Shown here one piece after another: positions 26,287 through 34,483 of a stretch of 64,000 nt of DNA. Each line of letters begins with the position of its first letter. Positions within the stretch are counted from its first letter, which is position 1. The notes below the pieces were generated by a model, which was given only the letters and a program-made list of their open reading frames with translations, searched no databases and was not told the origin of the DNA. Position numbers and translations under genes: made by a program. Source of the DNA: Mesorhizobium sp. (GTDB taxonomy: Bacteria; Pseudomonadota; Alphaproteobacteria; Rhizobiales; Rhizobiaceae); contig NZ_JAEULZ010000003.1 of NCBI RefSeq assembly GCF_016793485.1, positions 62,001 to 126,000 of the forward strand, given 5' to 3'.

Positions 26287-27720
26287 ATGCGGCTCGCCGA
26301 AAGTGACATTGTCTGGCGCAGTCACTGGCTCCGGCAGGCGTTGCCCGAGGACCCCGACCTAGCGCCACCGCTTGCGGAGACCACGCACGCCGACATCTGC
26401 ATCGTCGGCGGCGGCTACATGGGCCTCTGGACCGCAATCCGGCTGAAGGAACGCAATCCCTCGCTGGATGTCGTGATCATAGAGCGCGACATTTGCGGCG
26501 GCGGCCCCAGCGGGCGCAATTCGGGCATGGTGCTGTCAGCCTGGACGAAGTTCAGCGCGCTGGCGGCCCTGCGCAACGCCGACGACGCACTCAGGATCAT
26601 CAGGGCTTCGCAGGCAGCGATATCGGGCATTGAAGCATTCTGCCAGAAAGAAGGCATCGACGGCTGGTTCGACCGCGTTGGGTGGATATGGGGCGCGACC
26701 TGCCAGGCGCAGGCCGGCGCATGGGACGACGCCCTCAACAAGCTGGACGCCCACGGCTACGTGCCGGCGCGCCGTGTCTCGCGCGACGAAATCGCTGCGA
26801 TGGCCGGCACCTCAAGTCATCTCGCCGGCGCCTTCGATGCCTCGTCGGCGACGGTCCATCCGGGCTTTCTGGTGCGCGGACTGCGGCGAGCAGCGCTGAA
26901 ACGCGGCGTGCGCATCTACGAAAAATCGCCGATGACGCGCTTTTCCCGCAGCGGCAAGCTCAGGGTGGATACTGCAAAGGGCAGCGTTTCCTGCGGTAAG
27001 ATCGTGCTGGCGATGAACGCATGGTCGGGTGCGATTCCCGAACTCGCGCCGGCGATCTTCAACATATCCAGCGACGACGCCATGTCGAAGCCGATGCCGG
27101 AGACGCTGGAGAAGGTCGGCTACCGCCGCGCGCCGCTGATGATCGATTCCCGCGTCTTCGTCGGCGGCTGGTCGGCGACGCGCGACGGCCGCCTCTCGGT
27201 CGGCGTCAGCGGCGGCATCATCGGGCTCGGCGGCATCGTCGACAAGCGTTTCCACGGTCCCTCGCCCCGCGTCGGCGAAATGCGCCGCGTCCTGCGCGAC
27301 GGTTTTCCGGCGCTGGCAAACTTCGATCTGGAAACCTCCTGGAACGGCCCCATCGATCGCACGGTGAGCGGACTGCCGCTGTTCGGCACCCTGCCCGGCA
27401 ATCGCGACATCGCCTACGGCTACGGCTTCTCCGGCAACGGTACGACGATGGCTTATCTCGGCGGCCAGATCCTCAGCCAGATATTGACGGGCAGCGAGTC
27501 CGACCTGACCGACTCCGCGCTCGTGCGCCCGGTGACCCGCGGCTTCCCGCCGGAGCCGTTCCGCTTCGTCGGCGCTCATTTCGTGCGCGGCGCGGTGCGC
27601 AGGCGCGACGACCTGGAACATGCCGGCCGCAAGCCGGACGGCCTTACCAGATGGCTTGCCGGCCTCGCGCCATCGGGCGTTACCCCATCGAAGGCAAACC
27701 GGCGCGGCGCAAAAGGATGA
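26287..27720 (+). CDS. FAD-dependent amine/amino acid oxidase (DAO family, PuuB-like)
   Basis: 477 aa. The FAD-binding Rossmann motif ADICIVGGGYMGLWTA sits at 36-50, with CGGGPSGRNSGMVL (typical of gamma-glutamylputrescine oxidase relatives) and the C-terminal AYGYGFSGNG. It oxidises a C-N bond with release of aldehyde or keto product, ammonia and peroxide, or passes electrons on. The substrate is unknown. It follows the amidohydrolase by 3 bases. Confidence 0.88.
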   Translation: MRLAESDIVWRSHWLRQALPEDPDLAPPLAETTHADICIVGGGYMGLWTAIRLKERNPSLDVVIIERDICGGGPSGRNSGMVLSAWTKFSALAALRNADDALRIIRASQAAISGIEAFCQKEGIDGWFDRVGWIWGATCQAQAGAWDDALNKLDAHGYVPARRVSRDEIAAMAGTSSHLAGAFDASSATVHPGFLVRGLRRAALKRGVRIYEKSPMTRFSRSGKLRVDTAKGSVSCGKIVLAMNAWSGAIPELAPAIFNISSDDAMSKPMPETLEKVGYRRAPLMIDSRVFVGGWSATRDGRLSVGVSGGIIGLGGIVDKRFHGPSPRVGEMRRVLRDGFPALANFDLETSWNGPIDRTVSGLPLFGTLPGNRDIAYGYGFSGNGTTMAYLGGQILSQILTGSESDLTDSALVRPVTRGFPPEPFRFVGAHFVRGAVRRRDDLEHAGRKPDGLTRWLAGLAPSGVTPSKANRRGAKG

Positions 27721-27722
27721 CC

Positions 27723-28085
27723 ATGTCCAAGGCAAAAATCTTCAAGCACAGTGAACTGACGTTGAAGCCTTCGGTGACGCCGACCGGTACGTCGTCAATC
27801 GCACGCGTCATCAACGGCGAGATCAGCCGGCACATGGGCGGCGGCATCGAATATCTCGAGAACACCACCATCGACTGGACCGTGACCTATGACGAGGTGC
27901 TCTTCATCCACGAGGGCACGCTGACCATCGAACTCGACGGTGTCCAGCACAAGTGCACGCCCGGCGACATCGTCTGGCTGCCAAACGGAACCCACCTGAA
28001 ATACATAGCCAAGGAGCGCACCGGATATTTCTATGCGCTCTACCCCTTCGACTGGGCGGCGCGGCAGGGGACCGTCGAGCCGTAA
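27723..28085 (+). CDS. Cupin-domain protein
   Basis: 120 aa, single cupin barrel (VLFIHEGTLTIELDG, then CTPGDIVWLPNGTHLKY), related to EutQ-like cupins. AAGGA six bases before the ATG at 27723 favours this start over one at 27717 that overlaps the oxidase stop. The function is not known. Small cupins are common helpers at the end of amine-catabolic operons. Metal ligands are partly atypical: the first HxH motif is reduced to a single His. Confidence 0.8.
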   Translation: MSKAKIFKHSELTLKPSVTPTGTSSIARVINGEISRHMGGGIEYLENTTIDWTVTYDEVLFIHEGTLTIELDGVQHKCTPGDIVWLPNGTHLKYIAKERTGYFYALYPFDWAARQGTVEP

Positions 28086-28144
28086 ACCGCCTCTGGCGAC
28101 TCCAAGAAATTCGGGCGACCGGTGCTGCTCGGTGGCAGCGCGTG

Positions 28145-29176
28145 TCACACGCTTTCAGGCAAATAGATGCCGAAGGGCAGGTAAGCGTCGGAGATGCGCG
28201 CCGAGGCGTTTCCCGAGAGGCCTTGCGCCATCAGTCGCACCACCTCGCGGCTGATGGCCTGTATCGGCGTGTCGATCACCATGGTGATCGACTTGTCAGC
28301 CAGTGCGTCGCGCGACAGAGGCGTCAACTCGTTGCAGACCACAACTGGCCGGCGCTCGGGAGCCATGTGGCGAACCGCCTCGATCGCGCCCTCCATGCCT
28401 CCTCCGACGGTATAGCACCCCACGAGATCGGCATGTTGTTCGGACAATTCGAGAAGCGCGTCACGCGTGAAGTGCGAGTCCTCGAAATTGACCAGCGTAT
28501 CGAGGATCGAGAACCCGGGCGCCTCCTCGCGGAAATAGGCCCTGAACCCCATTTCTCGCGCCTCTTGGCCCTGAAAGCGATGGCTACCGATAAACAGCGC
28601 GATCTTTCCTGGCTGGGGTGCCGAGTTTGCGATCATCCACGCAGCGGTCCGTCCGACCTTGCCGTTGTGCACGCCGACATAGGCTTGCCGTGTGCCCGCG
28701 GCAACATCGGTGAGCAGCGCGAACACTGGAATGCCCCGATCCATGCAGCGCGCAATGGCAGCGCTGACCGCAGGATGCTCCGTCGCCACGATCGCGATCG
28801 CCATGCTGCGATCCGCCAACACGGTCAGCTTTTCGGCGATCTGCTCGGGGTCGCGCGGACTTGCATATTCAAACGCAGTGACACCGCGGAAGTCCGTTGC
28901 CTCCGAGACCGCCTCGGCCAGGTATCGCGCGAAATTGACGTAGAAGGCTTGTCCCGTGTCGAGAAGAAGGAAGCCCAATCTATATTCTGGCAGTTCCTCC
29001 ATCAGCCTTCGGCCGATCAGACCGGAAGCGTGGTAGCCCACCTCCAGCGCGGCCTCGTGAACGCGCCTGGCCGTCCTCGGCCGCACATGCGCCCGCGCGT
29101 TCAGCACGCGATCGACTGTCGCGACGCTGACCCCTGCCGCCTTGGCCACCAGCTCGATCGTCGGACGGTTCGCCAT
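28145..29176 (-). CDS. LacI-family transcriptional regulator
   Basis: 343 aa. The N-terminal helix-turn-helix TIELVAKAAGVSVATVDRVLN is followed by a type I periplasmic-binding-like ligand domain, giving a ligand of sugar or cyclitol type by family. VATVDRVLN (in place of the common VSTVSRVLN) marks the subgroup with RhaR/inositol-type regulators. It is divergent from the oxygenase operon; the 165-bp gap holds a clear inverted repeat. Confidence 0.92.
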   Translation of the reverse strand: MANRPTIELVAKAAGVSVATVDRVLNARAHVRPRTARRVHEAALEVGYHASGLIGRRLMEELPEYRLGFLLLDTGQAFYVNFARYLAEAVSEATDFRGVTAFEYASPRDPEQIAEKLTVLADRSMAIAIVATEHPAVSAAIARCMDRGIPVFALLTDVAAGTRQAYVGVHNGKVGRTAAWMIANSAPQPGKIALFIGSHRFQGQEAREMGFRAYFREEAPGFSILDTLVNFEDSHFTRDALLELSEQHADLVGCYTVGGGMEGAIEAVRHMAPERRPVVVCNELTPLSRDALADKSITMVIDTPIQAISREVVRLMAQGLSGNASARISDAYLPFGIYLPESV

Positions 29177-29237
29177 GAGGCCTAGCTTTCCCTATTGGCA
29201 GATCAAGCGCTGCGCCCTGATAGAAATGATAGATTCT

Positions 29238-29256
29238 ACCTCAAAAATATTGAGGT
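29238..29256. promoter_or_regulatory. Inverted repeat in the LacI/oxygenase intergenic region
   Basis: ACCTCAA-N5-TTGAGGT, a perfect 7-bp inverted repeat, lies 62 bp upstream of the LacI-type start and 85 bp upstream of the oxygenase start. It is the only strong dyad in the gap and the likely operator, although it lacks the central CG common to LacI-family sites. Confidence 0.5.
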
Positions 29257-29341
29257 CGTATCTCACAGAATGTATATCTTTGGCAAGATGCGGGCGGCCC
29301 GAAGGAGAGGTTCCGATCGTCCCGCGGCCGAGGAGGAAGGC

Positions 29342-30454
29342 ATGAGCGCTGTTGACGTAGACAGTTTCGGGAAATCTGGCAGGGACTACAGCCTCGTCGG
29401 AGAAAGCAGCAGGCGCGCAATCGAGACCGGTCTCGCGTCGGCCGAATGGTATCACACCGATATCCCTCGCAAGACTATGAAGGAGCTGATGCAGCGCTCC
29501 GATGGCCCCGCGATCCGCGACACCGTCATCTGGATTGCCCTCATCCTCGGCTCGGCTGCCGGCGCAATCTATTTCTGGGGCACTTGGTGGTGCGTGCCGT
29601 TCTTTGCCGTGTATGGCGTTCTCTACGCATCCTCCAGTGACTCACGCTGGCATGAATGCGGCCATGGCACCGCCTTCAAGACCCGCTGGATGAACGACGT
29701 GGTCTATCAGATCGCCTCCTTCATGCAGATGCGCAACCCGGTGCAATGGCGCTGGAGCCATGCGCGTCATCACACCGACACCATCATCGTCGGCCGCGAT
29801 GCCGAGATCGCCGTGATGCGCCCGCCGGACCTTTTGAGGGCGGCACTGAGCTTCACCGGCGTGCTCGACTTCTACTATCTGCTGCCGACCTTGTTTCGGC
29901 AGGCGGGAGGCAGGCTGTCGGAAGATGAAAAGAACTATATTCCCGAGATGGAACGGCAGAAGGCCATAACCGCGGCGCGCTGGCAGGTAGCGATTTATGC
30001 GGCAACCGCAGCGCTTGCCCTCTACACGTGGTCATTCCTGCCACTTATGCTGATCGGCGGGCCGCGCCTCTATGGTACATGGCATATGGTGCTGACCGGG
30101 CTCCTGCAGCACATCGGCCTTGCCGACAACGTCACTGATCACAGGCTGAACACCCGCACCGTCTACATGAATCCGATAAGCCGGTGGATCTACTGGAACA
30201 TGAACTATCACGTGGAGCACCACATGTTTCCGATGGTGCCCTATCACGCACTGCCCAGGCTCCATGAACTCATCAAGCACGACCTGCCTGCGCCAAACCC
30301 TTCAATGTGGCATGCCTACAAGGAGGTATGGCCCGTCGTTCTAAGGCAATTGCGCTATGAGGATTTTTACCTGAAGCGCGAGCTTCCCGCGTCGGCCAAG
30401 CCGTATAAGGAAGAATTCCACAATATCACGGTGCCGGCCGCAGCCGCCGAATAG
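29342..30454 (+). CDS. Membrane di-iron oxygenase/fatty acid desaturase family (MocD-like)
   Basis: 370 aa with the three histidine boxes of membrane di-iron enzymes: HECGH (104-108), HARHH (140-144) and HVEHH (290-294), and about four membrane segments. It activates O2 at the inner membrane. The gene order (desaturase-like, Rieske ferredoxin, ferredoxin reductase) is that of rhizobial mocDEF, implicated in demethylating the rhizopine 3-O-methyl-scyllo-inosamine. The ATG at 29342 is preceded by GAGGAAGG. The substrate here is unknown; fatty acid desaturation cannot be excluded. Confidence 0.88.
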   Translation: MSAVDVDSFGKSGRDYSLVGESSRRAIETGLASAEWYHTDIPRKTMKELMQRSDGPAIRDTVIWIALILGSAAGAIYFWGTWWCVPFFAVYGVLYASSSDSRWHECGHGTAFKTRWMNDVVYQIASFMQMRNPVQWRWSHARHHTDTIIVGRDAEIAVMRPPDLLRAALSFTGVLDFYYLLPTLFRQAGGRLSEDEKNYIPEMERQKAITAARWQVAIYAATAALALYTWSFLPLMLIGGPRLYGTWHMVLTGLLQHIGLADNVTDHRLNTRTVYMNPISRWIYWNMNYHVEHHMFPMVPYHALPRLHELIKHDLPAPNPSMWHAYKEVWPVVLRQLRYEDFYLKRELPASAKPYKEEFHNITVPAAAAE

Positions 30455-30529
30455 CCCTCGCACGAACTGGATTTAGGAACGGCCGCTTGTTGCGCGGCCT
30501 TCCTCGACGAACAACCGGAAATCATCTCC

Positions 30530-30844
30530 ATGACCGACTGGATAGAAGCCTGCGCAGCCGACGACGTGGACGAGGAGGATGTCATCCGCTTCGATCATGA
30601 GGGTCGTACCTTCGCCATATACCGCTCGCCTGACGACGAGTATTTCGCCACCGACGGCCTCTGCACGCACGAGAAGGTGCATCTCGCCGACGGGCTGGTG
30701 ATGGACGATATCATCGAGTGCCCAAAGCACAATGGCCGGTTCAACTACAAGACAGGCGCAGCGAAGGGAGCGCCGGTCTGCGTGAACCTCAAGACCTATC
30801 CGGTGAAAGTGGAAGCCGGCATGGTCATGATCCAATTGAGCTGA
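30530..30844 (+). CDS. Rieske [2Fe-2S] ferredoxin (MocE-like)
   Basis: 104 aa, a complete small Rieske ferredoxin. Cluster ligands are C45-T-H47 and C64-P-K-H67. It carries electrons from the reductase encoded next to the di-iron oxygenase encoded before it. It is five bases from the reductase gene. The name follows the MocE family; the physiological substrate of the chain is not shown. Confidence 0.92.
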   Translation: MTDWIEACAADDVDEEDVIRFDHEGRTFAIYRSPDDEYFATDGLCTHEKVHLADGLVMDDIIECPKHNGRFNYKTGAAKGAPVCVNLKTYPVKVEAGMVMIQLS

Positions 30845-30849
30845 CCGCG

Positions 30850-32082
30850 ATGGGCGACCACGGGGCCGTGATCGTTGGCGCGGGGGAATGTGGCGCCCGC
30901 GCCGCTTTTGCCCTTCGCGAGGAAGGCTATGCAGGCCCCATCACCCTGCTGGGTGCGGAGCGTCACCTGCCCTACGAGCGGCCTCCGCTCTCGAAGGACG
31001 GCATGTCCGCGGACGCGCCGGGCATCAAGACAATAGCGGAAGCATCGCGCTACGAGAGCGCCGCGATCCGCCTGATGCTCTCCACGGAAGTCGCCTCCAT
31101 TGATCGCGCCAGGAAGTCGCTCAATCTCGGTGACGGCACGACGCTGCCCTATGAGACGCTGCTGCTGGCGACCGGTGCGCGACCGCGCCTGCTGTCATTG
31201 GCCGACACGTCGCGACATTGCCTATACCTTCGCACGCATGACGATGCCGGACTGATCGCAGCACGGCTCGGATCAGGTCCGCGCGTCATCATCATCGGTG
31301 GAGGCTTCATCGGCCTCGAACTGGCTGCCTCCGCCCGTGGTCGCGGCTGCGACGTGACAGTCCTGGAAGCTCTGCCGCGCCTGCTCGCGCGCGCGGTGCC
31401 TGAGGGGATAGCGGCCGTCCTTGCCGACGCCCATCTCAGGAACGGCGTGGACATCCGCTTTGGAGCAACCATCGCCGCGATCGAGGATAAGGACAGTGGC
31501 GTCGAAGTACGCCTCGGCGACGGTTCCGTGCTTCAGGCCGATCTTTGCATCATCGGCATTGGCGCGATCCCGAATGTCGAGCTCGCCGAACGCGCGGGGC
31601 TCGCAACCGATAATGGTATCTGCGTTGACGAGACACTTCGGACGAATGACCCGGCCATCTTCGCAGCCGGCGACTGCTGTTCCTTCCCGCTGTCGATCTA
31701 TGGTGGCCGGCGCGTCAGGCTGGAGGCATGGCGCAACGCCCAGGAGCAGGGAACGCTTGCCGCCGGTAACATGCTCGGACGCCACGCCGCGCATGCTTCG
31801 GTTCCATGGTTCTGGTCGGATCAGTATGACCTTACGATTCAGATCGCAGGTCTTGCCGACGAGGGAAGAACGACCATACGCAGGAACATGGGCGAGGACG
31901 CGTTCATCCTGTTCCACCTTGCAGACGATGGCAGGCTGGTTGCCGCGAGCGGCATCGGGCGCGGCAACGCCGTGGCGCGCGATATCCGGCTTGCCGAAAT
32001 GCTGATCGCGCGCAGTGCCAGGCCTGTCGCCGACAAGCTGGCGGATGCCGAAATCAAACTGAAATCACTGCTTGCCGCTTGA
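30850..32082 (+). CDS. FAD-dependent ferredoxin reductase (MocF/rubredoxin-reductase type)
   Basis: 410 aa. Two dinucleotide folds are visible: GAVIVGAGECGARAA at the N-terminus for FAD and VIIIGGGFIGLELA for NAD(P)H, then IFAAGDCCSFP and a reductase C-terminal domain. It passes electrons from NAD(P)H to the Rieske ferredoxin. It completes the three-part oxygenase system. Confidence 0.92.
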   Translation: MGDHGAVIVGAGECGARAAFALREEGYAGPITLLGAERHLPYERPPLSKDGMSADAPGIKTIAEASRYESAAIRLMLSTEVASIDRARKSLNLGDGTTLPYETLLLATGARPRLLSLADTSRHCLYLRTHDDAGLIAARLGSGPRVIIIGGGFIGLELAASARGRGCDVTVLEALPRLLARAVPEGIAAVLADAHLRNGVDIRFGATIAAIEDKDSGVEVRLGDGSVLQADLCIIGIGAIPNVELAERAGLATDNGICVDETLRTNDPAIFAAGDCCSFPLSIYGGRRVRLEAWRNAQEQGTLAAGNMLGRHAAHASVPWFWSDQYDLTIQIAGLADEGRTTIRRNMGEDAFILFHLADDGRLVAASGIGRGNAVARDIRLAEMLIARSARPVADKLADAEIKLKSLLAA

Positions 32083-32094
32083 GGGAGGAAGACC

Positions 32095-32892
32095 ATGGCC
32101 AAGAGAACACGCCCGACCGTCCACGATCTGCGCGCCATGAAGGGCAAGCGCCAGCTCACCATGTTGCGGGTCATGAACCTGGAGGAAGCCGAGGCTGCGG
32201 AACGGGCGGGGGTCGACATCGTCTCCATCCCGCCGGAGCTGCTGCTTGAGCCGCAGTATCGCGACGCGGCTCCGACTTTGTTCTCCATGACCGGCGAGGT
32301 ATTCCTGGGCACCACGGATGATTTTGTTCGCTGGTCGTGCAAGATGTACAGGGCCGACGCGGACGCGATCTACTGCAACGCAAGCTACGCCACCGTGAAG
32401 AGCGCGGCCGACGAGGGCATCCCGATCATCGGCCATGTCGGCCTTGTTCCCTCGAAGCGCACGTGGACCGGCGGCTTCAAGGCAGTCGGCAAGACAGCCG
32501 AGAGCGCGGCGGCTATATGGGACGCCGTAAAGCAGCTCGAATCCGCAGGCGCGATCGGCGCGGAAATCGAGGTTGTGCCTGTCGAGGTCGCCGAGGCGAT
32601 CAGCAAGCGCACCTCGCTGCTGATGTGGTCGATGGGGGCCGGAGCCGGTTGCGACGCTCAGTATCTTTTCGCTGACGACGTCCTCGGCCAGAACCGCGGG
32701 CACATGCCGCGCCATTCCAAGGTCTATCGCAATTTCGCCGCCGAATACGATAGGCTACAGGGCGAGCGCGTTGCGGCGTTCAGCGAATTCGTCGCTGATG
32801 TCCGGAGCGGAGCATTTCCCGAGGACCGTTACGTCTTGCGGATGGATCCCGCGGAACGCGAAAAGTTCATGCGAGACATGGACGGCCGATGA
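32095..32892 (+). CDS. PanB-like (ketopantoate hydroxymethyltransferase family) protein, diverged
   Basis: 265 aa. The fold and several blocks match PanB: IIGHVGLVP, the EVVPVEVA block with the catalytic-type glutamate, and RGHMPRHSKVYRNF. By eye the PanB metal ligands are not kept: the VGDSLG aspartate block reads VSIPPEL and the second aspartate block reads AIYCNAS. It is therefore probably not a true pantothenate enzyme. Lying 12 bases after the oxygenase reductase, it may act on the oxygenase product or on a one-carbon unit. AGGGAGGAAG precedes the ATG. Confidence 0.8.
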   Translation: MAKRTRPTVHDLRAMKGKRQLTMLRVMNLEEAEAAERAGVDIVSIPPELLLEPQYRDAAPTLFSMTGEVFLGTTDDFVRWSCKMYRADADAIYCNASYATVKSAADEGIPIIGHVGLVPSKRTWTGGFKAVGKTAESAAAIWDAVKQLESAGAIGAEIEVVPVEVAEAISKRTSLLMWSMGAGAGCDAQYLFADDVLGQNRGHMPRHSKVYRNFAAEYDRLQGERVAAFSEFVADVRSGAFPEDRYVLRMDPAEREKFMRDMDGR

Positions 32893-33012
32893 TCGCTCAT
32901 CAACTTGCTTCCTCATAGTCCTTAGCGACAAGCCTCCTCTTTCCAGTTCGGGCTATTTGCCGATAGCGCAAAAGAGAGATATCTGCTGCGAACGCAAACG
33001 GAGACCGTACAC

Positions 33013-33366
33013 ATGCGCAGCACCATCCAGAAATTCGGGAAGCTGGAAAATTCTCAGTCGGGGGATTTGGCTGGCTGGAAGGTCGTCGAAGGCAAGCCGA
33101 CGATGACGACGACCGTTCAGCACACCACGGCGGATGGCAAGGTCCTGTCGGGCACCTGGCAGGCCACGCCCGGCACCTACCATGCGACATACACGGACTA
33201 TGAATTCGTCCACATCATCGCCGGCCGCATCATCATCACGCCGGACGGCGGCAAGCCCGTCGAGGTCGGCCCGGGCGACGCGTTCGTCGTGGAAGCAGAC
33301 TTCAAGGGAACCTGGAAGATCGTCGAGCCGGTGACCAAGCACTTCGTCGTAACCGTAGGCTCTTAA
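33013..33366 (+). CDS. Cupin_3 (DUF861/EutQ-like) protein
   Basis: 117 aa single cupin domain: GTWQATPGTYHATYTDYEFVH, then GRIIITPDGGKPVEVGPGDAF. The family (ureidoglycine aminohydrolase-like cupin_3) has members with and without activity. It is 120 bp after the PanB-like gene in the same direction and ends at a strong terminator, so it may be the last gene of the oxygenase operon. Function unknown. Confidence 0.8.
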   Translation: MRSTIQKFGKLENSQSGDLAGWKVVEGKPTMTTTVQHTTADGKVLSGTWQATPGTYHATYTDYEFVHIIAGRIIITPDGGKPVEVGPGDAFVVEADFKGTWKIVEPVTKHFVVTVGS

Positions 33367-33385
33367 GCGGCTACCCCATAGCAGA

Positions 33386-33415
33386 AAGGGCGCCGGCCTT
33401 TCGACCGGCGCCCTT
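33386..33415. terminator. Bidirectional terminator
   Basis: AAGGGCGCCGG and CCGGCGCCCTT form a perfect 11-bp stem with an 8-nt loop. It lies midway between the convergent cupin and binding-protein genes, with T-rich flanks on either strand (TTCT rightward, TTTCTGC leftward). Confidence 0.8.
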
Positions 33416-33430
33416 CTCAGATGTTGAAAC

Positions 33431-34423
33431 TCAGAAGTCAAACTGATCGATGTTCTCGGCGTTGAAAGTGGTCAACGAGGACTGCGTGTTGATCGAATTG
33501 CCTTCGTTGATGGTGATGGTGCCGAGGTTCGGCACTTCGAAGGTGGATCCAACCTCGTTCTTCGCCTTGCCGGCCTTCAGATCGACCGCGAGATGCGCAG
33601 CCAGCCAGCCTTCATTGTAGGGCGACCAGAGCTGGAAAGCCTCGACGGTGCCGTCCTTGACGAAGTCGCGCATTTCGCTCGGCAGGCCGAGACCCGTGAC
33701 CTTCACCTTGTCGGCGATGCCGCGCGACTGCACGACCTGAGCGGCGGCCGCAACGCCGACCGTCGTCGGTGCGATTACGCCCTTGAGGTCCGGATAGTTG
33801 GACAGCAACGCTTCCATCTCGGTGGTCGACTTCTCCGGCTGGTCGTCGCCATAGACCGTCGCGACCAGCTTCATCTTGGCATACTTCGGATCCTTGATCG
33901 CCTCGCTCATGCCCTTGATCCAGAAGTTCTGGTCGGGAGCCTCGGTCGTAGCCGACAGGATGGCGATCTCGCCGTCATAGCCGATCAGCGAGCCGACCAT
34001 CTCGACCTGGTCCGCGCCAACCTTGGTGAAGTCGGTCGGCAGGATGGTCAGGTCACGGTGCGACTCGTTGCCGGTGATGTCGCCGTTCACGGTCATGACG
34101 ATGATGCCCTTGGCGCGGGCGGCGTCGAACACCTGGTTCAGCGCATCCGGGCTGTTGGGCGAGATCGCGATCACGTCAACGCCACGCTGAATTTGGGCTT
34201 CGATGAACGGGATCTGCGAGGTGGCCTCGGCGGTCGCCGGGGCGACGAACTCGAAGTTGCACGCGATCTTCTCGCAAGCCTCGACAAAGCCCTTCGTCAG
34301 CGAATCGAAATACGGATTGCCGGTGTTCTTGCCGATGAAGACGATGTCGATCTTGTCCTGCGCAAACGCGGCCGTCGAAAGGGCGAGGCCCGTTGCCAGG
34401 GCTATCAGTGATTTCTTCAGCAC
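33431..34423 (-). CDS. Sugar ABC transporter binding protein (RhaS-like)
   Basis: 330 aa. The signal peptide MLKKSLIALATGLALSTAAFA precedes a type I binding-protein fold (VFIGKNTGNPYFDSLTKGF), typical of rhamnose/autoinducer-2-type binding proteins. Unusually for such operons it is the last of the five leftward genes, 60 bp after the permease. The ligand is probably a deoxyhexose, judged from the aldo/keto reductase and mutarotase neighbours. Confidence 0.9.
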   Translation of the reverse strand: MLKKSLIALATGLALSTAAFAQDKIDIVFIGKNTGNPYFDSLTKGFVEACEKIACNFEFVAPATAEATSQIPFIEAQIQRGVDVIAISPNSPDALNQVFDAARAKGIIVMTVNGDITGNESHRDLTILPTDFTKVGADQVEMVGSLIGYDGEIAILSATTEAPDQNFWIKGMSEAIKDPKYAKMKLVATVYGDDQPEKSTTEMEALLSNYPDLKGVIAPTTVGVAAAAQVVQSRGIADKVKVTGLGLPSEMRDFVKDGTVEAFQLWSPYNEGWLAAHLAVDLKAGKAKNEVGSTFEVPNLGTITINEGNSINTQSSLTTFNAENIDQFDF

Positions 34424-34483
34424 TTCATTTCCTCCTTACTCAGTCCTGTTGAAATGACCCGGTCGACCCGGGGTTGTTGCCCG

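Noticed and set aside
29342-30454. Simple fatty acid desaturase annotation
   Set aside because: The histidine boxes allow it, but co-transcription with its own Rieske ferredoxin, reductase and a LacI-type regulator points to a catabolic oxygenase.
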